Source: JAWKTT01 sp041398965 (GTDB lineage Bacteria > Planctomycetota > Planctomycetia > Planctomycetales > Planctomycetaceae). From it: 64,000 nt of DNA. The stretch lies in NCBI GenBank assembly GCA_041398965.1, contig JAWKTT010000009.1:101704-165703 (forward strand), read 5' to 3'. This document shows positions 37,488 to 45,800 of the stretch, piece by piece. The position numbers were made by a program, and so were the translations under genes. Every line of letters starts with the position of its first letter. Positions within the stretch are counted from its first letter, which is position 1. The notes beneath the pieces are model-generated. The model did not search any database. It was not told where the DNA came from and saw only the letters and a program-made list of their open reading frames with translations.

Positions 37488-37717
37488 TTAAAGTAGGTCA
37501 GGCTCCTGCCTGACTTCCTGTGTCTGGGTGTTTCGTTGCTTTGTTGTTGCGGAGACATGGGCGCGGCGGGCCGTTCGACTCATTGATGTCAACACTTTGT
37601 GTTCGACAAACAATCGAGCGCCTTGAAGCGAAGTACAGCCACTCACCTTGTATGAGAACTCGATTGCCATCAACAATCCCTAAAGGAAGTCAGGCAGGAG
37701 CCTGACCTACATGAACT
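37486..37717. repeat. 233-bp REPIN/MITE-like element, copy B
   Basis: A second copy of the element at 36178-36410, about 97% identical by eye and one base shorter, with the same inverted REP-like ends. The two copies are in direct orientation and bracket 1,075 bases. No target-site duplication is apparent beside either copy. It lies immediately before the left boundary of the DUF4145 cassette. Confidence 0.75.
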
Positions 37718-37733
37718 TCTGTCTATCAATTAG

Positions 37734-38542
37734 TTATGCGATAAGAGCCTTCGATGAGTGACGCTCCACAAACCGAAAAAACGATCTGGGTCGTATGTGC
37801 GTCATGTGGACATCAGCACCGAAACCACCGCATCTTGCATGAGAAAGTCAAGCGTTACACAGACGATCCGTATGGTGGTTGCGTTGTGAATATTGAATAC
37901 CACCGGTTTGTCGAATGCATGGGCTGCGAATCACTGAAGTACGTTACAAGTTCGCTAGATCCACAGGAGATGGATCCATACGAGCAGGGCGAAAGAAACT
38001 TCAAAGTCTACCCTGATGCACCGGGTGAACTTACTCGCCGCAAGCCGGCAATCTCATTTGATGATTCCCGCGGACACGCGGGTACTCAATTGATTCCTGA
38101 CAATGTATGGAAGATGTACAAGGAGACCTTGGACGCCCTGAATCATGGAATCCAAACACTTGCGGCTGGCGGGCTTCGCGCAACGGTCGAAGCCATTTGT
38201 CTTGACAGAGGTATTACAAACGGCAACCTTCAACGAAAAATCGACGAACTTGCAACACAGAACTTTCTAACCGCCGCTCAAGCTGAACTCTTGCACGAAG
38301 AACGCTACCTTGGCAACGCAGCGCTTCACGAACTTGAGACACCGTCGGCACAAGCAATTGAAGACGGATTGGGAATCGTCGAGGGATTGATCAATACAAT
38401 CTATATCCTGCCAGACAAGGCGGAACGTCTTCGCAGGCGGCGTGAGTCCACATAATCGCATAACCAGGCCGTCAACCGGAGCGGCCGGCAACGCGGGTTT
38501 TGAAATCAGAGTCCTTTGGCGGCCGCCCGGTTACGGCTGTCG
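37734..38542 (+). mobile_element. Integron gene cassette carrying DUF4145 gene
   Basis: The left boundary is the core site G|TTATGCG at 37733. The right boundary is G|TTATTCC at 38542, inside the attC at 38458-38548. The first bases of the cassette (with the preceding G: GTTATGCG) are an exact complement of CGCATAAC at the R'' box of its own attC. This is expected when a cassette has circulated by integrase-mediated recombination between G and TT. One gene fills the cassette in the standard orientation. No integrase gene is present in the window. Confidence 0.8.
37754..38455 (+). CDS. DUF4145-domain protein (cassette gene)
   Basis: This 233-residue protein has an N-terminal zinc-ribbon-like part with CxxC pairs (VVCASCGHQHR and VECMGCESLK). 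The DUF4145-type helical region follows (YKETLDALNHGIQTLAAGGLRATVEAICLDRGI), with a conserved Arg-x-x-x-Glu core (LRATVEAIC). DUF4145 domains are frequent as C-terminal parts of restriction-type and other anti-phage proteins and as stand-alone proteins, and their activity is unknown. It is the sole gene of an integron cassette and starts 20 bases after the cassette boundary. The attC site begins within 3 bases of its stop codon. Composition is visibly AT-richer than the flanking chromosome. Confidence 0.75.
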   Translation: MSDAPQTEKTIWVVCASCGHQHRNHRILHEKVKRYTDDPYGGCVVNIEYHRFVECMGCESLKYVTSSLDPQEMDPYEQGERNFKVYPDAPGELTRRKPAISFDDSRGHAGTQLIPDNVWKMYKETLDALNHGIQTLAAGGLRATVEAICLDRGITNGNLQRKIDELATQNFLTAAQAELLHEERYLGNAALHELETPSAQAIEDGLGIVEGLINTIYILPDKAERLRRRREST

Positions 38543-38548
38543 TTATTC
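38458..38548 (+). other. Integron attC recombination site
   Basis: R'' is GCATAAC (38458-38464) and R' is GTTATTC (38542-38548). The inner arms pair in three blocks: GCCGT (38468-38472) with ACGGC (38533-38537); AACCGG (38474-38479) with CCGGTT (38527-38532); GCGGCCG (38481-38487) with CGGCCGC (38520-38526). C38473 and A38480 are left unpaired on one arm only, which are extrahelical bases as in true attC sites. Unpaired spacers CAG and TGTC separate the R and L boxes. A ~32-base variable loop closes it. Total length of 91 bp is typical. It separates the DUF4145 and nuclease-like cassettes. Confidence 0.85.
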
Positions 38549-39340
38549 CACTACTGCAATGTACGAACACCAGCACACAACGAATCCCGAACCGCTGCTG
38601 TACGCGTTGGCTCGTCTGTTCGCATCGGACGGTGCCGCTACCGAAGTCGCGGTGCTGACATACAGCCTGCCCGAACTTGGCGAGCCACACTACGACAATT
38701 TGAACGGTGGCACTGACTACTACACAATCACGCTTCATGTCCCGCTGAAACTTTACACGCAAATCGAATCTCGCGCCCAACAGAATGAAACACGCATCAG
38801 CGAACGTCTTGACCGATTCAACTATCAATCGTCTCGCGACCAAATCACGTCAGTCAAACTACGGCCCGCCGTCGTTGATGACCCCGAATGGCGCGCACGG
38901 GCACAGGCATGGCTCGCCGGCTCTGGCATCAACAACCAAGGACGGGTTCGATCAGATAATGTCGCTCCACTAAGCGCCGACGGTTTACTCTTTCGATCAC
39001 CGCAAGAAATAAACCTATACCGTGCGTTGAAATCCAAGGGTGTTTCATTTGCACCCTTGCCGGTGTTTGTGCGCGGAGGCGACGATTACCAACGGCTTGA
39101 ACCTGACTTTCTCGTCATATATCAGGGTGTAACCGCCGTTGTAGAGGTTGATGGTGACACCGTTCACACGGAAACGCCCGCTGAGGCGCACGCAAGAACG
39201 TCCGCACTTCAGCACGAGGGCATTGTCATCGAGCGTGTTCGCTCTGCTGATTGCGATACACTTGAATTGGCAAACGCAACTGCGATTCAATTACTTCAAA
39301 ACCTGTCCAAATTGAAGGCCACCCGTTGATCGTGGAATAA
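38543..39340 (+). mobile_element. Integron gene cassette with nuclease-like gene, attC interrupted
   Basis: The cassette starts TTATTCC after G38542. The matching R'' box should read GGAATAAC. GGAATAA is found at 39334-39340, 5 bases after the stop codon of the gene, and is immediately followed by the 3' end of a bottom-strand group II intron. So the attC of this cassette is split at its R'' box. The remaining attC half was not found on the far side. Confidence 0.7.
38559..39329 (+). CDS. PD-(D/E)XK-like endonuclease-domain protein (cassette gene)
   Basis: The 256-residue protein has an unassigned N-terminal ~135 residues. The C-terminal ~120 residues resemble DUF559/Vsr-type restriction-endonuclease folds: Glu150 in SPQEINLYRALKSKG, then Asp183 in EPDFLVIY, and Glu196-x-Asp198 in AVVEVDGDTVH. 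This spacing fits a PD-(D/E)XK metal site, although the last position is Asp rather than Lys. It would be expected to cut or nick nucleic acid, but this is a pattern-based inference. The ATG lies 16 bases after the attC core site G|TT, so the gene occupies the next cassette. The frame is open upstream through the attC; that part is not coding. Confidence 0.65.
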   Translation: MYEHQHTTNPEPLLYALARLFASDGAATEVAVLTYSLPELGEPHYDNLNGGTDYYTITLHVPLKLYTQIESRAQQNETRISERLDRFNYQSSRDQITSVKLRPAVVDDPEWRARAQAWLAGSGINNQGRVRSDNVAPLSADGLLFRSPQEINLYRALKSKGVSFAPLPVFVRGGDDYQRLEPDFLVIYQGVTAVVEVDGDTVHTETPAEAHARTSALQHEGIVIERVRSADCDTLELANATAIQLLQNLSKLKATR

Positions 39341-39418
39341 TCGGGCAAGGACGGTCATTGCTGACCGCCCTCCCCACACCACCGGACGTGCGGGGCCGCA
39401 TCCGGCGGTTCAACGAAG
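39341..39418 (-). ncRNA. Group IIC-attC intron 3' remnant (domains V and VI)
   Basis: On the minus strand, a 34-nt domain V hairpin is seen at about 39378-39410. The lower stem pairs CCGGA with TCCGG, with a two-base CG bulge and an upper TGC/GCA stem. After a GTGGGG joiner comes a domain VI hairpin (GGGCGGTCA-gcaa-TGACCGTCC), then the terminal GCCCGA. The element CGTTGAACCGCCGG preceding domain V matches the 3' parts of bacterial class C introns. It ends exactly in the R'' box of an attC on the bottom strand, the known target of group IIC-attC introns. No reverse transcriptase frame survives, so it is a remnant. Exact junction is uncertain by 1-2 bases. Confidence 0.7.
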
Positions 39419-39683
39419 GTGGGAAGTCGAGTGCGACAGTTGCTTTCAGAAAGCAGGCTCGATGTTGGACTCATGGAGGACTGCTACCGGCAGAAACTGA
39501 TCGCGTCGACTCAAGGCTGGCTGCTCGGCCCGCGACGCAGCGGTCCGTCCCGATCGGGACAATGAACCTGTGGTCTCCGGTCCGACGGCGGGGTGGCATG
39601 TTCGTTGGTTTGAACAGTAGGCGTCGTCCTCATGTGCGGTTCGATACTGCCGCTTGCTTTCCATGTGCCGTGCGTCATTTGGA
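39419..39683. other. Non-coding remnant between intron end and folP
   Basis: About 265 bases with no intact gene. A minus-strand frame of 72 codons (39446-39664) shows no reverse-transcriptase motifs. It is probably what is left of the intron body or of a deleted cassette segment. Confidence 0.4.
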
Positions 39684-40607
39684 TCATTCCAACCGACTCT
39701 CGCAGGCTGTTGGAAAACGGGGGGCTGACTGGGGGTGTGGGGCGAGGGCTTGCCAGGTACGGAGGGCGTCGCGGACTTGGGAGACGTCGTGGACTCGCAG
39801 GATGTCTGTCGACTGCATTGCGAGGGCGATCGAGACGCCGATCGTGCCGGCCAGGCGCTCGTCGGTCTCCCGGCCGAGCAGGCTGTACAGAAATCGCTTC
39901 CTTGAATGACCGATTAACACGGGACGACCGAGTTCATGTAACGTGGCGATGTTCGTGAGCAGGAGTCGGTTGTGCTCTGCGGTCTTGCCGAAACCAATCC
40001 CTGGATCAAGCACCACACGTGTCGCATCGATCCCCTCGGAGGCAAGTGACTGCAATCGTTGTTCGAGATACTCGACCACCTCCCGCACGACGTCGTCGTA
40101 GTGTGGGGCGGTTTGCATCGTTTGCGGCGAGCCTTGCATGTGCATCAGCATGATGCCGCACGTCGACTCCCGCCAGACGTCGGTCATTGCGGGGTCAAAC
40201 GTCCCGGCCGAGACGTCGTTCACCACGGTGGCCCCCGCAGCAATCGCCTGCCGGGCGACGCCAGCCTTCATCGTGTCGATCGAGATGGGAACCGAAAACC
40301 CCTCGCGTTTCAGCCTCTCTGACAACGTCTCGATGACCGGCAGCACACGTCGCAGTTCTTCGTCGACGCTCACGGGAACCGCCCCGGGGCGAGTCGATTC
40401 TCCCCCAACATCAATCATGTCGGCCCCGGCTTGTGCCAGCCGCAGCCCCTGTTCGACGGCGGCACTTTCTGTCCCGTACAGCCCCCCATCCGAAAAGCTA
40501 TCCGGAGTGACATTGAGTATCCCCATGAGGCGAGGCAACTCCCGAGGGAGCCAACTGGTCTCTCCGAAGTTCCAAACACGATGGGAACCAGCAGCATCAA
40601 CAGGCAT
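39684..40607 (-). CDS. folP: Dihydropteroate synthase FolP
   Basis: The family signatures are LMGILNVTPDSFSDGG near residue 28, MIDVGGESTRPGA, the pterin-site strand PISIDTMK and NDVSAG, LMHMQGSPQTMQ, and the C-terminal GHSRKRFL. The enzyme condenses 4-aminobenzoate with dihydropterin pyrophosphate in folate synthesis and is the sulfonamide target. The 307-residue form from 40607 is slightly longer than usual (~280); the open frame to 40679 adds an unlikely Ser/Cys-rich start. It lies downstream of the GGDEF gene on the same strand with a 290-base gap, so it probably has its own promoter. Its 3' end abuts the intron/cassette island. Confidence 0.95.
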   Translation of the reverse strand: MPVDAAGSHRVWNFGETSWLPRELPRLMGILNVTPDSFSDGGLYGTESAAVEQGLRLAQAGADMIDVGGESTRPGAVPVSVDEELRRVLPVIETLSERLKREGFSVPISIDTMKAGVARQAIAAGATVVNDVSAGTFDPAMTDVWRESTCGIMLMHMQGSPQTMQTAPHYDDVVREVVEYLEQRLQSLASEGIDATRVVLDPGIGFGKTAEHNRLLLTNIATLHELGRPVLIGHSRKRFLYSLLGRETDERLAGTIGVSIALAMQSTDILRVHDVSQVRDALRTWQALAPHPQSAPRFPTACESRLE

Positions 40608-40897
40608 CGAAGTGACAACACTCAAACAGAGTCGGCAGGGAGAAGACAACAGGGGCTCATCTTCGTCGCTTTTCGACAATCAATCAACGCTGTCGTGTCG
40701 TTGGTCTCTTGGGAGGTGCGAGACGAGTACGTGTCACGACGATACCTCGGAACTGCGAAAGCTGACGGGCGCGTACGGGACAGCGTCGGTCCCATGAAAT
40801 GAAAACGTTCCGCCAGAAGGGACGGTGGACCTGTGCGCAGATGCGTGAGCGCTCCTGCCACTCTGTCGTCACCTTGTTGAACCTCTCCAGCGAGAGA

Positions 40898-42628
40898 TCA
40901 GTGGGTTGGGGTAGGGGCTTCCTGAGGGGTGGCGCTGTTGATTCGGTTTCTGCCGTCGGTTTTTGCCTGGTAGAGGGCTTGATCGGCAAGAGAAATGAGG
41001 GTCTTGACGCCGCGGGCGTGCATCGGTGCGACGGCGACACCTCCACTCAGGGTGATGTTGAACTTCACCTGATCGTAGGTGCAGAGGGTCTGTTCCACTT
41101 CTTCGCGAATCATCTCGCCGATGCGCATCGCTCCCCCGAGACCGATACCGGGGAGGATGATGGCGAGTTCTTCCCCCCCATAGCGAGCGACGACTGCCCG
41201 GTCGGTGGAACGCATGTTGCGGACATGTTCCTGAATGATGCGGGCGACGGTCCGGAGAGCTTCGTCTCCAGCCAGATGGCCGTAGCGGTCGTTGACGAGT
41301 TTGAAGTGGTCGAGGTCCAGCAACACGAGCGCACATTCTTTCCCGGTTCGCAGGGCATGTTGCAGATGTTCGAGGATGGCGGTGTCGAAAGAGTGACGAT
41401 TTTCCAGACCGGTCAATGCGTCGCGTCGGGCCTGTTTCTCGATGACGGCGCGATCGGCTGTGCGGAGCAGAGTTTCAAGGAGGTAGTTTGATGCCCAGAG
41501 CAGCAGCTCGTACTCGGAGTCGTGCAGTGGCGAGACGGCAGCTCGACTCAGGCAGAGGAGTCCGACGCACTGGTCCTGCTGAGTCATTGGAACGACGACC
41601 GCTTCCTGAAAGATCAGGTCGCGAGTTTGGAGAATGTCCTGCAAACGCTCGCTGTCGAAATGATAGAGCGGGGATGTTTCGAGTTGCTGAAGTGTCAGTT
41701 GATGTTCATCGCTGGACCAACGAATCGAGGTCTCGCGGGAAAGAGGAGAGCTGTGCCGTATCAGCATTTGCATCTCCCCTTTCTGTTTGGGGCTGAGGTA
41801 CAGACTGACCTGATGGAACCCGGTGACTGCGGCGAGTCGACCGAGAAACTCTTGCAACATTTCGAGTGGTGACTGGAAGTGCAGATCGGCGATCGACCGG
41901 AGTTCCAGAATCTCGCGGGTCACCCGGAGTTCCTGTTCCTGTGCTTCCTGCGAGACGGTGCGACGAACATGGCAGCCGATGCCGCTGACGAGTCTCGACG
42001 CCAGGTCACGACGTCGACCGAACTCGACCGAGGCGGGGAAGAGCGACGTTGCGACCAGGACCACGTTGGCCTGCTGACCGAGGTCGGCATGCACGAGGTA
42101 GAGTTCATGGACGTGTCGGCGGGTCTCGACGTCCAGCACGGCATACAGGCTGGATTGCGTTAGCTCGATTCCCTTGAGGCAGAGAACCGAACGCTCCTTC
42201 AGTCGCACGAGAACATGTGGTTCGATCCGAAATTGGCGAGCGACCTTGGGTGTCACGCCAACGGCTTTGCAGGCGAGTCCTTGCGTATCGGTCACGAGCA
42301 TGGCCGCAAACCCAGTTGACGGCTCGGGGCAGAAGTAGCGGAGGAGTCGGTTGACAGCGACATCGACATCTCGTTCGGCGATGAACTCGCGCAGAATCCG
42401 ATTTTCGAGTTGTGCAAGAGCGGTATCGGATTGGAGTCCGGAGAGTTCGATCTCGCGGACATTCAATTCTCGTCGCAGTCGTTCGGAATCTTCGAGGGCG
42501 TTTCGACGTCGGTAGAGATGGACGATGTATTGCAGCAGGCAGACCATCGCCAGGGCGGCGATGAAGCCCCCTTCGAGGCCGATCGTTGCGATTCGTTCGA
42601 TCGAAACTGTCATCTCTGCGAGAATCAT
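40898..42628 (-). CDS. GGDEF diguanylate cyclase with GAF-like domain
   Basis: There is an N-terminal transmembrane helix (IGLEGGFIAALAMVCLLQYIVH), then a coiled coil and a long sensory part. This contains a GAF-like domain in the middle (LHFQSPLEMLQEFLGRLAAVTGFHQVSLYL ... VVVPMTQQDQCVGLLCLSRA). The C-terminal ~170 residues form a GGDEF domain with DALTGLENRHSFD and LLDLDHFKLVNDRYGHLAGDEAL. The active-site motif reads GGEEL instead of GGDEF. GGEEF is a normal active form, and the final Leu is a mild deviation. It would make cyclic di-GMP. The allosteric I-site (RxxD) is not obvious five residues upstream. It is divergent from a hybrid histidine kinase across a 243-base gap. Confidence 0.88.
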   Translation of the reverse strand: MILAEMTVSIERIATIGLEGGFIAALAMVCLLQYIVHLYRRRNALEDSERLRRELNVREIELSGLQSDTALAQLENRILREFIAERDVDVAVNRLLRYFCPEPSTGFAAMLVTDTQGLACKAVGVTPKVARQFRIEPHVLVRLKERSVLCLKGIELTQSSLYAVLDVETRRHVHELYLVHADLGQQANVVLVATSLFPASVEFGRRRDLASRLVSGIGCHVRRTVSQEAQEQELRVTREILELRSIADLHFQSPLEMLQEFLGRLAAVTGFHQVSLYLSPKQKGEMQMLIRHSSPLSRETSIRWSSDEHQLTLQQLETSPLYHFDSERLQDILQTRDLIFQEAVVVPMTQQDQCVGLLCLSRAAVSPLHDSEYELLLWASNYLLETLLRTADRAVIEKQARRDALTGLENRHSFDTAILEHLQHALRTGKECALVLLDLDHFKLVNDRYGHLAGDEALRTVARIIQEHVRNMRSTDRAVVARYGGEELAIILPGIGLGGAMRIGEMIREEVEQTLCTYDQVKFNITLSGGVAVAPMHARGVKTLISLADQALYQAKTDGRNRINSATPQEAPTPTH

Positions 42629-42871
42629 GCGTGCTTGAACCGTTAAGGCGTCATGCCGTGTGGACTCCTGACAACCTGCATGTTGACAACTTGCAACATG
42701 CCTGATGCTACCGTACGTCATGAAATTGAGCGGGGAGAGCGATTCTGGTCGAGAATCGAACAGAACTTGACCTGCCTGCGGGCGGTCAAGTCGTTAGAAT
42801 CGGTAGAGCCGCGCCAAACTCCCTCAGCCCGAGGTGATGGGGCTGCCGGTACTTCAGGTTGAGGCGTTTGG

Positions 42872-45800
42872 ATGAAGCATCTGACTGCAGAAACGACATG
42901 GGGTCCATTAAGGCATCCGTTAGGGCGACCCGTGATCACCGTCTTGCTGGCGGGGGCTGTCTTTGCAATGGACATTCAGCTCCCGGTCAGCATTGGTGCG
43001 GGAACGCTCTACGTGGCGATCATTCTGCTGACGCTCTCCGATGGCCATCGTCGGTCGACACTCTGGATGGCTGGACTGGCCACCGTGCTCACAATCGTGG
43101 GGCACTATCTTTCTCCCGAGGGTTCAAGTGGCAGCGAACTCATCACCAATACGGGACTGTTCAATCGCATTCTGTCTCTGTTCGCTGTGTGGGTGACCAC
43201 CGTGCTGGTGATGCAACGCAAACAGACCGAGTCGGAACTGCGAAACACGAACACCTGGCTTGATGCTCGGGTCAAAGAGCGGACTCTCGAGTTGGAGGCA
43301 ACCGTCTCAGACCTGAACGCCGAGGTGATTCAGCGAGAACGTGCACAAGCCGAGCGTGAGCTCGAGTCGCAACTGCTCGACGGTTTGATGAATGCCGTCC
43401 CGGACGACATCTACTTTAAGGATGCAGAAGGTCGATATCTTCGCATCAACCGTGCGAAGTCCGAACGTTCGGGGCTGAATTCTCCGATGGATGCGATCGG
43501 CAAAACCGATGCCGACTTCTTTCAGCACGAACACGCCGAGCGCGCACGAGACGCCGAACTTGCCATTATGAAGAGTGGCGAGTCTCTGGTTGATCTCGAG
43601 GAAGAACTCATTTGGCCCGACGGTCACCGTTCGTGGGTGTCGGCCACGAAAGCTCCGCTCCGCGACCGAGAAGGGCGGGTCATCGGAACGATTGGAATTT
43701 CCCGAGACGTTACCGACCGCCACGTCATGGAGGCCTCTCTTCATATCGAACGGGACCGACTCCGGACACTCATCGACAACCTCCCCGACTACATCTTCAT
43801 TAAGAATCAGAATGGTCAGCTCGTGACCGTCAACCGTGCCCTCATGGGCGTTTATGGGACCGATACCGAAGCAGAGATCATCGGCAAGACCGACTTCGAC
43901 TTCATGCCACAAGACCTTGCCGAGTTTTATCGCGAAGACGATCAGCGAGTCATTCGGACGGGCGAACCGCTCATCAATCGCGAAGAGGAGATCGTCTCGC
44001 CCGAAGGGGTGCGACGCTGGGTGTTGACCACGAAAGTCCCCCTGCGAAACCCGGACGGCGCCGTGCATGGACTCGTCGGGATCTGCCGAGACATCACCAA
44101 TCGTAAACAGGCGGAAGAAGCCTTACGAGCCGCGAAGGAAGCGGCTGAGGTTGCGAATCAGGCGAAGAGCGAGTTCCTTGCGAACATGAGCCACGAAATC
44201 CGAACTCCGATGAATGCCATTATCGGGATGACCGGTCTCGTTCTCGACTCCCCGCTCGCAGCCGATCAACGGGACTATCTCGAAACCGTTGCCGACTCCG
44301 CAGAGTCGCTCATGGGGATCATCAACGACATCCTCGACTTCTCGAAGATCGAGGCCGGGAAAATCGAACTTGAAGAAACAGCGTTCGAGATTCGCGAAGT
44401 GCTCGGGGACACGATGAAGGCCCTCGGCTTTCGGGCTCATGCTAAAGGTCTCGAACTCGCGTTTCATGTGGCGACTGAGATTCCCGAGTGGGTCGTCGGG
44501 GACTCGCTCCGTCTGCGACAAGTCATCGTCAATCTCGTCGGGAACGCGATCAAGTTTACGTCGCAGGGAGAGGTCGTGCTCTCGGTCGATCCCGTCAGTC
44601 CCGATTGCCCCAATACTCTCAAGTTTATCGTCCGCGACTCCGGCATCGGCATGACCGCCGAGCAACAGGGACGTGTCTTCGAAGCCTTCGAGCAGGCCGA
44701 CATGTCGACCACTCGCAAATTCGGCGGCACCGGTCTGGGACTTTCGATCTCCTCGAAGATTACGCAACTGATGGGGGGAGTGCTGTCAGTTCGTAGCGAA
44801 CTCGGCGTCGGGAGCGAGTTCGAGTTTACGCTCACCTTCCTTCCCGCATCTCGCGAGATGGTCGACATCCCTGCTCCAGATATCAGCCGACTCATCGGCC
44901 TGCGTGTGCTCATCGTCGACGACAACAAAACGAATCGGCGAATCTTGCTGGAGATTTGCCGCAACTGGCAAATGTACCCAACCGCCGTTGAAGGGGCACG
45001 TGTCGCGCTGGACTTGCTGCGTCAATCGGCCACTCAGGGACATGCCTTTGATCTGGTGTTGACCGATGCCAGTATGCCCGATGTCGATGGATTTACTCTT
45101 GCTGACGAGATCCAAAAAGACGACACCATCCGCAGCACACTCGTGATGATGCTGACATCACTCGATGGCATGGGTGACGCCGATCGTTGCGAGGCGCTCG
45201 GCATACGATCGTACTTGCTCAAGCCGATCAAGCAGTCGGAACTGTTCGATGCCATCGTCCTCGCAATCGGGGCCGCTCCGCTCGACAACACTGCGACGGA
45301 CAAGTTGGCTGCAGAGATCGATGTTCGACCGTTGCACATACTGCTGGCCGAAGACAGCCTTGCCAACCAGAAGCTGGCATCGGGACTGCTCACGCGATGG
45401 GGGCATCAAGTGACGGTTGCCAACAATGGTCGCGAGGCGTTGTCGTCAATCATGACCCATCGATTTGACGTCGTGTTGATGGATGTGCAAATGCCGGAAA
45501 TGGATGGCCTTGAAGCAACTCGCGAGATTCGCCTCTGGGAGCAGACTCGCGGCCAGCGGACCCCGATTGTCGCCATGACGGCCCATGCCATGCGGGGGGA
45601 CAGAGAACGCTGTCTGGAAGCAGGAATGGATGACTACGTCTCGAAACCCATTCGACCCGAAGCCCTGTTGAAAGCCTTGGATGCCATCGCTCAAACCGCC
45701 CCCACCCACGAGAGACCATCACGAAGTGATCTCTCCCCACTCGACGAAGAGACATCCCACTCCTCCTCCACGCCGCCATCATCCCTTGCGTCATCGGACC

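Noticed and set aside
37488..37676. 62-codon minus-strand frame inside repeat copy B
   Set aside because: Lies wholly within the REPIN-like element and shows no transposase motif; not reported as a gene.
37718..37739. Complete attC or attI immediately left of the DUF4145 cassette
   Set aside because: The core GTTATGC is present, but no partner arm was found; the repeat insertion may have destroyed it, so only the cassette boundary is claimed.
39446..39664. Reverse-transcriptase fragment of the group II intron
   Set aside because: The 72-codon frame lacks the YADD or other RT/maturase motifs, so only the domain V-VI remnant is called.
36050..39700. Integron integrase gene
   Set aside because: Looked for a tyrosine recombinase next to the cassettes on both strands; none of the frames shows the conserved R-H-R-Y pattern.
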